14,838 nt of DNA from Bacteroidales bacterium (lineage in GTDB: Bacteria; Bacteroidota; Bacteroidia; Bacteroidales; UBA3663): positions 1 to 14,838 of the forward strand of contig JAEDEY010000051.1 of NCBI GenBank assembly GCA_016293065.1, in the 5' to 3' direction. Shown in pieces: positions 7,945-14,838 of the stretch. Under the pieces are notes generated by a model that saw only the letters and a list, made by a program, of their open reading frames with translations, had not been told where the DNA came from and made no database searches. Numbering within the stretch: the stretch's first letter is position 1; the number at the start of each line of letters is the position of its first letter. Made by a program: the position numbers and the translations under genes.

Positions 7945-8718
7945 ATGATTACGACTACTTTGTTGGGAAGCAATCTTCCCGTAATGCAATCTCAGCTCCT
8001 TATGCAGGAGGCTGGGATTGTTCATTTCTGCACGTTGAGAGGAGGCAATGAGTCACCATATTCTCATATCAATATGTGTGATTACACTGGCGATGACCCT
8101 GAACATGTGGCTTCTTCTCGCCAAATGTTTGCCGATTGCCTTGGCATTTCAGCCGATAGGATGTGGTTTCCGCGTCAGGTACATGGAACCAAGGTCTTGT
8201 CTGTCGATTCTTCGCTGCCTTCGGGGCTGGAGGCAGATGCTGTGATCACAACCGAACGGCATCTTTTGATTGGAGTCTCTACTGCCGATTGTGTCCCTGT
8301 TCTTCTCTTTGACAGAAGAAACAGCGTCATTGCAGCTGTTCACGCGGGTTGGAGAGGCACTATCGGACATATCGTCGAGAGAACTCTTGAGAAGATGATG
8401 CTTGACTATGATAGCAGCCCAGAAGATATTCTTGCCACGATAGGCCCTTCGATATCTCCCGAAGCATTTGAAGTCGGCGATGAGGTTGCAGGGCAGTTCG
8501 ACAATGATGGCTACTCGGATTGCATTAGCCATATATACCCAAAACCACATATTGATTTGTGGAAAGTCAATACGCATCAGCTTCTGACCGCAGGAATAAA
8601 GGCACAGAATATCGATTGTAGTCCTATATGTACCTGCCAGAATAGCGAGATTCTCTTTTCCGCTCGCAGACTTGGCATCAAATCAGGTAGAATGACTTCA
8701 GGAATAATGCTGAAATAG
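7945..8718 (+). CDS. pgeF: PgeF/YfiH family (LACC1-type purine nucleoside phosphorylase/deaminase, polyphenol oxidase family)
   Basis: Proteins of this family were first called laccase-like. Human LACC1/FAMIN and bacterial relatives act on purine nucleosides (phosphorolysis and deamination), and E. coli YfiH/PgeF has also been linked to peptidoglycan editing. The 257-residue protein has the zinc-site motifs PRQVHGTKV with His80, STADCVPVLLF with Cys116 and AAVHAGWRGT with His133. Further motifs are GPSISPEAFEVG, DLWKVNTHQLL, and a C-terminal CTCQ...LFSARR segment. It starts only 6 bp after obg, so the two are almost certainly co-transcribed. Neighbours Hpt and Adk favour the purine role. A later start at Met14 (7984) is possible but less likely. 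No terminator is visible immediately after the stop; the first one is at 8906-8937. Confidence 0.93.
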   Translation: MITTTLLGSNLPVMQSQLLMQEAGIVHFCTLRGGNESPYSHINMCDYTGDDPEHVASSRQMFADCLGISADRMWFPRQVHGTKVLSVDSSLPSGLEADAVITTERHLLIGVSTADCVPVLLFDRRNSVIAAVHAGWRGTIGHIVERTLEKMMLDYDSSPEDILATIGPSISPEAFEVGDEVAGQFDNDGYSDCISHIYPKPHIDLWKVNTHQLLTAGIKAQNIDCSPICTCQNSEILFSARRLGIKSGRMTSGIMLK

Positions 8719-8834
8719 GCCTCTGTAGTTATGTAAAAAGTGTAAACTAATAATTCTTTAATGTTTTCAAATGTTAAATATTTGGCATTTTCAAATATTA
8801 AAGTTAAAATATGTAAACAAATATATCTCAAGTC
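8719..8834. other. AT-rich gap after pgeF with a short inverted repeat
   Basis: I see no gene here. The stretch is strongly AT-rich. It holds AATATTTG (8777-8784) and CAAATATT (8792-8799), perfect 8-bp arms around a 7-base loop, about 35 bp upstream of the promoter at 8835-8865. There is no T-run after it, so it is not an intrinsic terminator. An operator for the downstream promoter is possible but unproven. Confidence 0.4.
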
Positions 8835-8865
8835 TTGCTCATAAGAAAAATTCACTCTATCTTTG
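8835..8865 (+). promoter_or_regulatory. Strong Bacteroidetes-type promoter in the gap between pgeF and the HTCS gene
   Basis: TTG at 8835-8837 and TATCTTTG at 8858-8865 are separated by exactly 20 bp, a full match to the -33/-7 consensus. Transcription would begin near 8872 on the plus strand, towards the 3' end of the convergent HTCS gene. No annotated gene lies downstream in this direction; the RNA would meet the terminator at 8906-8937. Confidence 0.65.
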
Positions 8866-8871
8866 CAACGT

Positions 8872-8937
8872 GTTTTTCATGGTATTAGATTTAAGGTTAA
8901 CGATTGATGGACGTCGTGATGACGGCCATCTTTTTTT
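8872..8937 (+). ncRNA. Candidate small RNA of about 65-70 nt
   Basis: This short transcript is inferred from a consensus promoter (8835-8865) followed by an intrinsic terminator (8906-8937). The 5' part (about 8872-8905) is unstructured and AT-rich, and the 3' half is the terminator hairpin, a common layout for trans-acting small RNAs. An ATG at 8879 opens a 77-codon frame that runs through the terminator into the antisense of the HTCS 3' end, with no recognisable protein features, so I do not call it a gene. The 5' end position is an estimate from the promoter. Confidence 0.35.
8906..8937 (+). terminator. Intrinsic terminator
   Basis: GATGG (8906-8910) pairs with CCATC (8926-8930) and CGTC (8912-8915) pairs with GACG (8921-8924), with one A/G mismatch between them and a 5-base loop (GTGAT). 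Seven T residues follow directly (8931-8937). It acts on plus-strand transcription and probably ends both read-through from pgeF and any RNA from the promoter at 8835-8865. On the minus strand the hairpin is not followed by a T-run, so it is not a good terminator for the HTCS gene. Confidence 0.75.
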
Positions 8938-8952
8938 GTCTGAACAGTCATG

Positions 8953-11900
8953 TCATTTGCCTTGGTTGCTGTATTGTGACGGCGATACGCCAAACATCGA
9001 CTTGAATGCCGTAGTGAAATGCGCTGGGCTTGAGAATCCAACAGTGTATGCCACTTCTGAGACAGGAAGGTTCTTTTCCTTGAGGAGTCGGGCTGCCAGC
9101 TGGATTCGCTGATTGCGGATAAGGTCGCGAGTGGTCTGGTTGGTGAGTTGACGCAACTTGCGATGCAGGTGTACTCGGCTCAATCCTACTTCCGAAGCAA
9201 TTAACTCCACGCTGAGCGAAGGGTTGCTGATATTGTTGTTGATATAATTCATCACTTTCTCAAGAAGTTTCTCATCAGGAGTTTTTGCCTCAATGTCGTC
9301 AATCTTGCCTTCCTGCTGCTGGCTGCCCGAATAAATGTTCTTGAGTGTCTGTCGGCTCTTCAGCAGGCTTGCTGTAGTCTGCTTCAGCACGCGGATGTCG
9401 AATGGCTTGGTGATATATGCATCGGCACCTGTCTCCAGACCATGAATATAGTCCTCGTTCATCGCCTTGGCTGTGAGCAGAATTATCGGGATGTCGTTGA
9501 ATTGTATATTCTGGCGTATTTTCTTGCAGAGTGCGAATCCGTCCATCTCTGGCATCATCACGTCGCTGATGATGAGGTTAGGAGCCTTCTTCATCACGAA
9601 ATCCAAGGCTTGTACGCCATTTGCACAAGTGTATATCTTGTATTTGCCATTCAGTTGATTCCTTAGATATGCACGTATTTCGTCGTCGTCTTCTACAACC
9701 AGAATCACCTTTTTGCGATCTGGCTCGTCGGTGGTAATGCCAATGGTGTCAACGGTCTCGGTCTTGATATCTGACTCAAGCAGTGTTATCTCATCCTTGA
9801 TCATGTTCGATGGGAGACTTTCTGATGCCGCCATGTTATTTTCAGCCATCTCTTCTTTCTTTAGATGTGCATTGCCGAGTGGTATGCGCACCGTGAAGCG
9901 ACAGCCAGGGGCATTGCCCGGGTTGTTTTCGGCTTTGATGGTGCCATGGTGCAGCAATACTATCGAGCGGGTTAGGTGCAAGCCTACTCCTGTGCCTATG
10001 CCACTCTTTTTGTTCTTGGCTTGGAAGAATCGTCTGAAGACTTTGTCAAGATCATCTCCGGGGATGCCTGTTCCAGTATCTGTGACTACGATTTCAGCGG
10101 CTTTACCCATATTGTCGCCAGTATGCTCTATCTTTGCCAATGATATGTCGATCTTTCCTCCCGAAGGTGTATATTTCACCGCATTTGACAATAGGTTCAT
10201 GAGCACCTTGTCAAACTGCTCTTCGTCAATCCACACGTTCAGCGTTTCCAGCCCGATGCTGTGGAACGAGAGCGAGATGTTGCGACTTCTGGTTACGTCG
10301 CAGAAGTTATCGGTCAGCGATTCGATATACGAACACATCTCTGTCTCTTTCATCTTAAGCTTTAGCTGCCCATTGTCAATCTTTCGGGCATCCATAAGCT
10401 GATTGATGAGCGACATGATTCTATAGGCGTTGCGTTGCATGAGCTTATAGCTGACTTGGCGTGATGCATCGTTGTCAGAAGATATAAGCTGCTGCAATGG
10501 GTTGATAATCAGTGTCATCGGAGTGCGCAGTTCGTGCGATACGTTGGTAAGGAACTGGAGCTTCGATTCGCTGATTCTCTCCGACTGTATGTGCTTGAAC
10601 ATCTTATGGCGTAGTATTCTGCGATGACGTATCTGGTTGACTATGTAATAGACAATAGCCGAAATCACGAGGAGTAACATCAGGATTGCCCACCAGCTTT
10701 GCCACCAAGCCGGTCGGATATAGATGCGTATAGTCTTTACGTCACTTTCTGTCGAGCCGTCTGTCACTTTCGTTCGGAAAACGTAAGACCCGGGAGGAAG
10801 ATTTCCAAACGATACCGTGTTGAGGCCTTTGGGCAGTGCTATCCATTCTTTTTCATCAAACGAATAGTAGATGGTCTTCTTGTCAGAATTGCTCAAGTCA
10901 TCGGTAGCTATAGCTAAAGTGAAGGCATTGTCGCTATGGTCGAGCGAGAAATGGTCGGCTTCAAACACCGGCCTGTCGATGATTTTGCGTCCTCCCGATC
11001 TGCTGTTGGTGGTAATAGGCTTGCCGGCAATATACATGTCCGAGATATGCACTTTCCATTTATGGCTCTTGGAAACCACATCGCTTGGGTTGAACCAGCT
11101 TATTCCGTTGATACCTCCGAAATACATGTCGCCATTGTCTGGATTGACAGCACATGCGTTCTTGCTGAACTCGTTGCCTTGAATTCCGTCTTCTACATAG
11201 AAATGTATCTGCTTGAGGGTTCCCTGATGCAAACGGATAAGTCCATTGCCCGTGCCTATCCACAGTCGGTCATACTGGTCTTCTGCTATCGAATAGCAGA
11301 TATTGCTCGGGAGTCCTTGCTCTCTGGTTATCAATATGACTTCTTCGCCTTCCATTCCCCTGATATTGCCTCCCCAGCGCACAAGACCATCGGAAGTAGC
11401 TGCCCATATTGCGCCATCTTTGGCCTCGTGGATGTCGTGTATGATGCTCTTCGACAGTATCTCTTTCTTTTCGTTGCCGGGATCGTTAAGCCCAATCTTC
11501 CACAGACCTGCGTATGTGCCCAATAGCAGTGAGTTGGTTTTTTCTGAGTAATGGATACAGCCAATCCAGTTGTTCACCGTTGAGTTCACCTCTACACAAT
11601 TGATGATTGCTCCTGTCTTCATGTTATAGCATTGCAGACCTCCACCCATTGTGGCAATCCATACTCTCTTCTGGTTGTCTTCCACAAAGTCATAGACGTT
11701 GCTTACGGGCTCGTTGTTATTGTCAAAGATGCCTTCCACTTTCGAGCTTTTCAGTGTTTTTTTGTTCAGTCGTGTAGCTCCCGACCCATACGATCCTATC
11801 CATATATAACCGTCCGAATCTTCGCATAGACCGATGACGATAGGTGGGATGTCGGGATAATCGTCTGGCGAAAGATGCTTCGAGGTCTTGTGTTCTTTGT

Positions 11901-13047
11901 CGATGATATATATGCCGTCGTTGTCGGTTCCAATAAACAGTTGCCCGTCGTCTGTGTGTATGACGGCAGTGATGCAGCATCTTCCTATGATATCATTAAA
12001 ATTATAGCCAAAATTGTGGAAAGGACTTTCTTGCGATGGCACCATATATGCGCCATGCTGGTATATGGCAAGCCATAGGTTGCCAAACGAGTCCTTTGTG
12101 GCAGAATGTATCTTTGCCTTGCTTGCTTCCACAAAATCAACCTCGAAATGATAATCGGTGATTTCTCGGGTTTCGTTGTTGAAGCATTTCAGGCCTTTGC
12201 CATCGGTGCATATCAGAGTCTCGGTGCTATTATTAATAAGGAATGCTCGCGCAATGTATTTTTTGTTGTCGAGAGGTACTATTTCGTCGGCCTGTGGGTC
12301 ATAGATCCACACGCCATCTCGAGATGTCCCGATCAGAATGTTTCCCTTGCTGTCTTCACAGAAGCAGATGCAAAAGATGTTTTGGCTCGTCGATGACAGG
12401 TATCTGTGCACCGACTCGTCTGGGTCGAGTCGAAACACGCCGCTTGCCTCGTTCGAGACCCAGAGTCGTCCTTTGCTGTCTTCGAATACCTTTTCGATTG
12501 AGGTCATTGGGATGGGAGCGTCAATGCTACTGACCACGGGATGTCCGTCTTCGGCAATCGTGACTTTTCCTAATATGTTGCCTGAGATCAGTACGTCGCC
12601 ATTTTCTCTTTGGATGAAGTTGTTGATCAGGTGTGTGAATTTAACTCCGTTGTCAAAGGTCGAAATCTCGGAGAATGAGTCGGTGGCGGGGTCGTAGATT
12701 TGGATGCCCAAGTATGTGCCAACATATAAGTTGCCGTCGCGGTCTTCAAACACGTCGCGTATGTAATTGCTGCTCAACGAATGTGGGTCTGACGGGTCAT
12801 GGTAGTAGCTCCTCAGCTTTACGCCATCGTATTTGTTGAGTCCGTTTTCGGTCACAATCCACAGGTTGCCCTTGCTGTCTTGCATGATATCGCCAATCAG
12901 CGTGCTCGACAGACCTTTGTCTGATGACAGCAGTTGCTGAAACTTGTTTTGCGCGTTTGCCGTAAATATGCCGACACACGAGATGACTTGAACAACAAGA
13001 CAAACCGTCAATACGTTTGCGTGTAAAAGCATTGCAAGGATTCTCAT
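8953..13047 (-). CDS. Hybrid two-component system (HTCS) sensor kinase/response regulator
   Basis: HTCS proteins put a whole two-component pathway in one inner-membrane protein: a periplasmic sensor binds a sugar and the cytoplasmic part activates nearby glycan-use genes. The 1364 residues show, in order: a signal/anchor segment (1-32, ending TANAQ); about 12 visible two-component propeller repeats (50-655, typified by EDSDGYIWIGSYGSG); a Y_Y_Y domain (about 700-777); a membrane helix (about 781-803); HisKA with NVSHELRTP and phospho-acceptor His838; HATPase_c with N-box NLLSNAVKY (951-959), G1 DTGTGIP (990-996) and G2 GIGTGVGLHL (1016-1025); a receiver (about 1113-1230) with Asp1162 in SDVMMPEMDG and Lys1214; and an AraC-type helix-turn-helix (about 1260-1360). 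All catalytic residues are present. It is divergent from a susC-like gene, its likely target. The ligand is unknown. Confidence 0.97.
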   Translation of the reverse strand: MRILAMLLHANVLTVCLVVQVISCVGIFTANAQNKFQQLLSSDKGLSSTLIGDIMQDSKGNLWIVTENGLNKYDGVKLRSYYHDPSDPHSLSSNYIRDVFEDRDGNLYVGTYLGIQIYDPATDSFSEISTFDNGVKFTHLINNFIQRENGDVLISGNILGKVTIAEDGHPVVSSIDAPIPMTSIEKVFEDSKGRLWVSNEASGVFRLDPDESVHRYLSSTSQNIFCICFCEDSKGNILIGTSRDGVWIYDPQADEIVPLDNKKYIARAFLINNSTETLICTDGKGLKCFNNETREITDYHFEVDFVEASKAKIHSATKDSFGNLWLAIYQHGAYMVPSQESPFHNFGYNFNDIIGRCCITAVIHTDDGQLFIGTDNDGIYIIDKEHKTSKHLSPDDYPDIPPIVIGLCEDSDGYIWIGSYGSGATRLNKKTLKSSKVEGIFDNNNEPVSNVYDFVEDNQKRVWIATMGGGLQCYNMKTGAIINCVEVNSTVNNWIGCIHYSEKTNSLLLGTYAGLWKIGLNDPGNEKKEILSKSIIHDIHEAKDGAIWAATSDGLVRWGGNIRGMEGEEVILITREQGLPSNICYSIAEDQYDRLWIGTGNGLIRLHQGTLKQIHFYVEDGIQGNEFSKNACAVNPDNGDMYFGGINGISWFNPSDVVSKSHKWKVHISDMYIAGKPITTNSRSGGRKIIDRPVFEADHFSLDHSDNAFTLAIATDDLSNSDKKTIYYSFDEKEWIALPKGLNTVSFGNLPPGSYVFRTKVTDGSTESDVKTIRIYIRPAWWQSWWAILMLLLVISAIVYYIVNQIRHRRILRHKMFKHIQSERISESKLQFLTNVSHELRTPMTLIINPLQQLISSDNDASRQVSYKLMQRNAYRIMSLINQLMDARKIDNGQLKLKMKETEMCSYIESLTDNFCDVTRSRNISLSFHSIGLETLNVWIDEEQFDKVLMNLLSNAVKYTPSGGKIDISLAKIEHTGDNMGKAAEIVVTDTGTGIPGDDLDKVFRRFFQAKNKKSGIGTGVGLHLTRSIVLLHHGTIKAENNPGNAPGCRFTVRIPLGNAHLKKEEMAENNMAASESLPSNMIKDEITLLESDIKTETVDTIGITTDEPDRKKVILVVEDDDEIRAYLRNQLNGKYKIYTCANGVQALDFVMKKAPNLIISDVMMPEMDGFALCKKIRQNIQFNDIPIILLTAKAMNEDYIHGLETGADAYITKPFDIRVLKQTTASLLKSRQTLKNIYSGSQQQEGKIDDIEAKTPDEKLLEKVMNYINNNISNPSLSVELIASEVGLSRVHLHRKLRQLTNQTTRDLIRNQRIQLAARLLKEKNLPVSEVAYTVGFSSPAHFTTAFKSMFGVSPSQYSNQGK

Positions 13048-13091
13048 TTCTTAAAAAATGCTTAATCTGTTTTTTGTTAATTTTGATACTG

Positions 13092-13099
13092 CAAAGTTA
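13092..13099 (-). promoter_or_regulatory. -7 box of the HTCS gene
   Basis: TAACTTTG on the minus strand fits TAnnTTTG and lies 44 bp upstream of the HTCS ATG (13047). No TTG element is found at the proper distance; the first direct repeat (13107-13123) covers that region instead, which would allow autoregulation. Confidence 0.45.
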
Positions 13100-13106
13100 A
13101 CATTTC

Positions 13107-13175
13107 TTTCGTTAATGATACATAATTGCGTCCATTTTTCGCAAATGTTACATTAAATTTCGTAAAATTTTACAT
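13107..13175. repeat. Three near-identical direct repeats, candidate HTCS binding sites
   Basis: The copies are TTTCGTTAATGATACAT (13107-13123), TTTCGCAAATGTTACAT (13137-13153) and TTTCGTAAAATTTTACAT (13158-13175, one base longer). Their starts are 30 and 21 bp apart, close to three and two helical turns, so they would lie on one face of the DNA. A weaker fourth copy may begin at 13189. The cluster ends about 70 bp upstream of the susC -7 box and begins just upstream of the HTCS -7 box, a suitable position for the HTCS AraC domain. Confidence 0.6.
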
Positions 13176-13246
13176 GAAATGATGCTTTTTTTGCAAAAAA
13201 TAATACTTTTGTTCTGTTTTAGCAAGTAGGATTAAAAAAAAAACCT

Positions 13247-13254
13247 TACCTTTG
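13247..13254 (+). promoter_or_regulatory. -7 box of the susC promoter
   Basis: TACCTTTG fits the consensus and is 119 bp upstream of the susC ATG. The sequence 19-21 bp upstream has no TTG, as expected for a promoter that needs an activator. TATCTTTG at 13279-13286 is an alternative, but its nearest TTG (13252-13254) is 24 bp away. Confidence 0.5.
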
Positions 13255-13373
13255 CGTCGCGTAATTTACATTACCTTGTATCTTTGAGGGGAACTGTGCC
13301 TTGTGTGCGCCTTTTCTCCGCAGATTCCAAGCAAACAAATTACAATACCAATAACTAATTTTTTTATTAAACA

Positions 13374-14838
13374 ATGAAGAACAAAGGAAAACAAATTCGG
13401 GTCCTCTTCTTACTGCTTGTTGCAGTCTTGATGAGCACAGCTTCGGCTTTCGCTCAGAAGACCACAGTAAGAGGTACGATTGTTGACAACTTCGGTGATC
13501 CAATCACTGGAGCTGCCGTCGTCCTGAAAAGCGATCGTTCTGTCGGTGTTGCTTCTGATATCGACGGAAACTTCGTTCTCACTGTACCTGATGCCAAGAC
13601 TGCGGTTCTCGTAGTCACATTCGTCGGTATGGAGACTCAGGAAATTCGTGTTAACGGAACCAAGAATCTCAAGATTACTCTTCAGGAGAATGTTGAGGTG
13701 ATTGAGGACGTTGTTGTCGTTGGTTACGGTCAGCAGAAGAAGGCTTCTGTGGTCGGTGCCATCACACAGGCCACTGGTGAGACTCTCCAGCGTGCTGCCG
13801 GTATCAACAACATCGGTCAGGCACTCACTGGTAACCTTCCTGGTGTTGTCACAATGTCATCTTCTGGTATGCCAGGTGATGAAGAACCTCAGATCATCAT
13901 TCGTGGTTCATCTTCTTGGAACGGTTCTGACCCTCTCATTCTTGTCGATGGTGTAGAGCGTAAGATGAGCAGCGTAGATATGTCGTCTGTTGCCAACATC
14001 TCTGTGTTGAAGGATGCGTCAGCAACTGCAGTCTATGGTGTGCGTGGTGCCAATGGTGTAATCCTCATCACTACCAAGCGTGGTCAGGAGGGTCGTGCTC
14101 AGATCAACGCTACTGCCAACGCTATCATGAAGATTCCTTCTAAGCTTCCTGGCAAGCTCGATTCTTACGACGCAATGGTGATGCGTAACATCGCTGTCGA
14201 GAACGAGCTGAACGTTTCGCCAGGTTCATGGCAGTATGTCAAGCCAATGTCTTTCATCAAGAACTACCGTAATCAGTCGGGTTATGATGAGTTGGGCAAC
14301 TTGATTTCAGAGCGCTATCCTAACGTTGATTGGCAGGATGCTCTCTTTGATAAATATTGTATGGCCTATAATGCCAACCTCAATGTTTCGGGTGGTAACA
14401 AGTTTGTCCGTTACTTCGCTTCTGTCGATTTCGTCAGCGAAGGTGATATTTATAAGGACTTCGGTTCTTTCCGTGGTTATGAGACAGGTTACGACTACAA
14501 GCGTTTCAACGTTCGTTCTAACCTCGACTTCTCTATCACCAAGACTACTACTTTCAAGGTTAATATCGCTGGTTCAAACGGTATTCGCAAGACTCCTTGG
14601 AGTAACTCTGTAGAAAATGAATGGCAGCAGTCTCAGAAGTGGTCAGGTATCTACAATATCGGTCCTGACGTGTTCATTCCTCTCTATGAGGATGGTTCAT
14701 GGGGTTTCTTGCCTCACGGTACCAATGTGTCAAACTCTGCTGAGGGTGTTGCTACCGGTGGTGTGATGTATCAGACTGCTACCCAGATTACAACCGACTT
14801 TACTCTCGAGCAGAAGCTCGACTTCATTACCAAGGGTC
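13374..14838 (+). CDS. SusC/RagA-family TonB-linked outer-membrane transporter, 3' end cut by window edge
   Basis: SusC-type proteins are outer-membrane barrels that pair with a SusD lipoprotein to import glycans or peptides using TonB energy. I translated from the ATG at 13374; 488 residues are visible, roughly half of a usual 1000-residue protein. The order is: signal peptide (1-27, hydrophobic core LFLLLVAVLM, cleavage after SAFA); carboxypeptidase-regulatory-like domain (about 31-105, VRGTIVDNFGDPITGAAV); the TonB-contact motif VVVVGYG (113-119); plug domain (about 125-237) with GVVTMSSSG, DPLILVDGVE (186-195) and the highly conserved LKDASATAVYGVRGANG (212-228); then barrel strands. Divergent placement beside an HTCS marks this as the likely first structural gene of a polysaccharide utilisation locus; a susD gene is expected beyond the right edge. 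Glycine and arginine codons are mostly GGT and CGT, suggesting high expression. Confidence 0.96.
   Translation, partial: MKNKGKQIRVLFLLLVAVLMSTASAFAQKTTVRGTIVDNFGDPITGAAVVLKSDRSVGVASDIDGNFVLTVPDAKTAVLVVTFVGMETQEIRVNGTKNLKITLQENVEVIEDVVVVGYGQQKKASVVGAITQATGETLQRAAGINNIGQALTGNLPGVVTMSSSGMPGDEEPQIIIRGSSSWNGSDPLILVDGVERKMSSVDMSSVANISVLKDASATAVYGVRGANGVILITTKRGQEGRAQINATANAIMKIPSKLPGKLDSYDAMVMRNIAVENELNVSPGSWQYVKPMSFIKNYRNQSGYDELGNLISERYPNVDWQDALFDKYCMAYNANLNVSGGNKFVRYFASVDFVSEGDIYKDFGSFRGYETGYDYKRFNVRSNLDFSITKTTTFKVNIAGSNGIRKTPWSNSVENEWQQSQKWSGIYNIGPDVFIPLYEDGSWGFLPHGTNVSNSAEGVATGGVMYQTATQITTDFTLEQKLDFITKG

Larger units (their letters stand above)
13048..13373. promoter_or_regulatory. Divergent control region between the HTCS gene and susC
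   Basis: These 326 bp hold no gene. On the minus strand TAACTTTG (13099 to 13092) is a -7 box for the HTCS gene. On the plus strand TACCTTTG (13247-13254) is the best -7 box for susC, with a second candidate TATCTTTG at 13279-13286 and a third, TACTTTTG, at 13204-13211. None of them has a TTG at the ideal 19-21 bp distance, consistent with activator-dependent promoters. A short inverted repeat GTAAT/ATTAC lies at 13261-13274 near the predicted susC transcript start. A cluster of direct repeats fills 13107-13175 between the two promoters. The susC leader would be about 80-115 nt. Confidence 0.6.

Noticed and set aside
8577..8855. 92-codon minus-strand frame at the pgeF 3' end and gap
   Set aside because: Half lies antisense to the conserved pgeF C-terminus, and the rest is AT-rich non-coding sequence; there is no recognisable protein feature.
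8879..9112. 77-codon plus-strand frame downstream of the promoter at 8835-8865
   Set aside because: It would run through a strong terminator and then antisense to the conserved AraC domain of the HTCS. It shows no protein-like features, so a non-coding RNA is more likely.
12970..12984. Lipobox-like VISC at residues 21-24 of the HTCS
   Set aside because: The Cys lies inside the hydrophobic signal segment, and TANAQ (29-33) is a good ordinary signal-peptidase site. HTCS sensors are not normally lipoproteins.
13247..13286. TACCTTTG and TATCTTTG read as one -33/-7 pair
   Set aside because: The spacing from the upstream TTG to the second -7 box is 24 bp, outside the usual 19-21 bp. I treat them as alternative -7 boxes.

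Overview
The window looks like a chromosome segment from a Bacteroidales bacterium (Bacteroides/Prevotella/Muribaculum type). Three things support this: a SusC/RagA-type TonB-dependent transporter beside a hybrid two-component system (HTCS) regulator; Bacteroidetes promoters with a TTG element about 20 bp upstream of TAnnTTTG; and start codons in AT-rich leaders without clear Shine-Dalgarno sequences. Genus and species cannot be fixed from this sequence alone.

Layout. (1) Positions 1-2413, minus strand: pepT (peptidase T) followed by aroA (EPSP synthase, cut by the left edge). (2) Positions 2414-2647: a divergent control region with one good promoter per direction, plus a perfect 9-bp inverted repeat inside the rightward promoter. 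(3) Positions 2648-8718, plus strand: six tightly spaced genes, namely an MFS transporter resembling the MFSD1 peptide-transporter branch, a POT/PTR2-family peptide transporter, hpt, adk, obg and a PgeF/YfiH (LACC1-type) gene. (4) Positions 8719-8952: an AT-rich gap holding a strong promoter and, about 70 nt later, an intrinsic terminator; together they could define a small RNA. (5) Positions 8953-13047, minus strand: a 1364-residue HTCS regulator. (6) Positions 13048-13373: a 326-bp divergent control region with a cluster of 17-18 bp direct repeats. (7) Positions 13374-14838, plus strand: a susC-like gene cut by the right edge, probably the first structural gene of a glycan utilisation locus.

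How the genes fit together. The left part reads as a peptide-use module: two different peptide-transporter-like permeases could import small peptides, and the divergently transcribed tripeptidase would cut them. The middle part is housekeeping with a purine-salvage theme (Hpt, Adk and the purine-active PgeF family) plus the ribosome-assembly GTPase Obg. The right part is a sensor-plus-outer-membrane-importer pair in which the HTCS probably controls susC, possibly through the repeats between them. No phage, insertion sequence, CRISPR array, tRNA or rRNA was seen. The least explained signals are the regulatory ones: the palindromic operator, the repeat cluster and the candidate small RNA.
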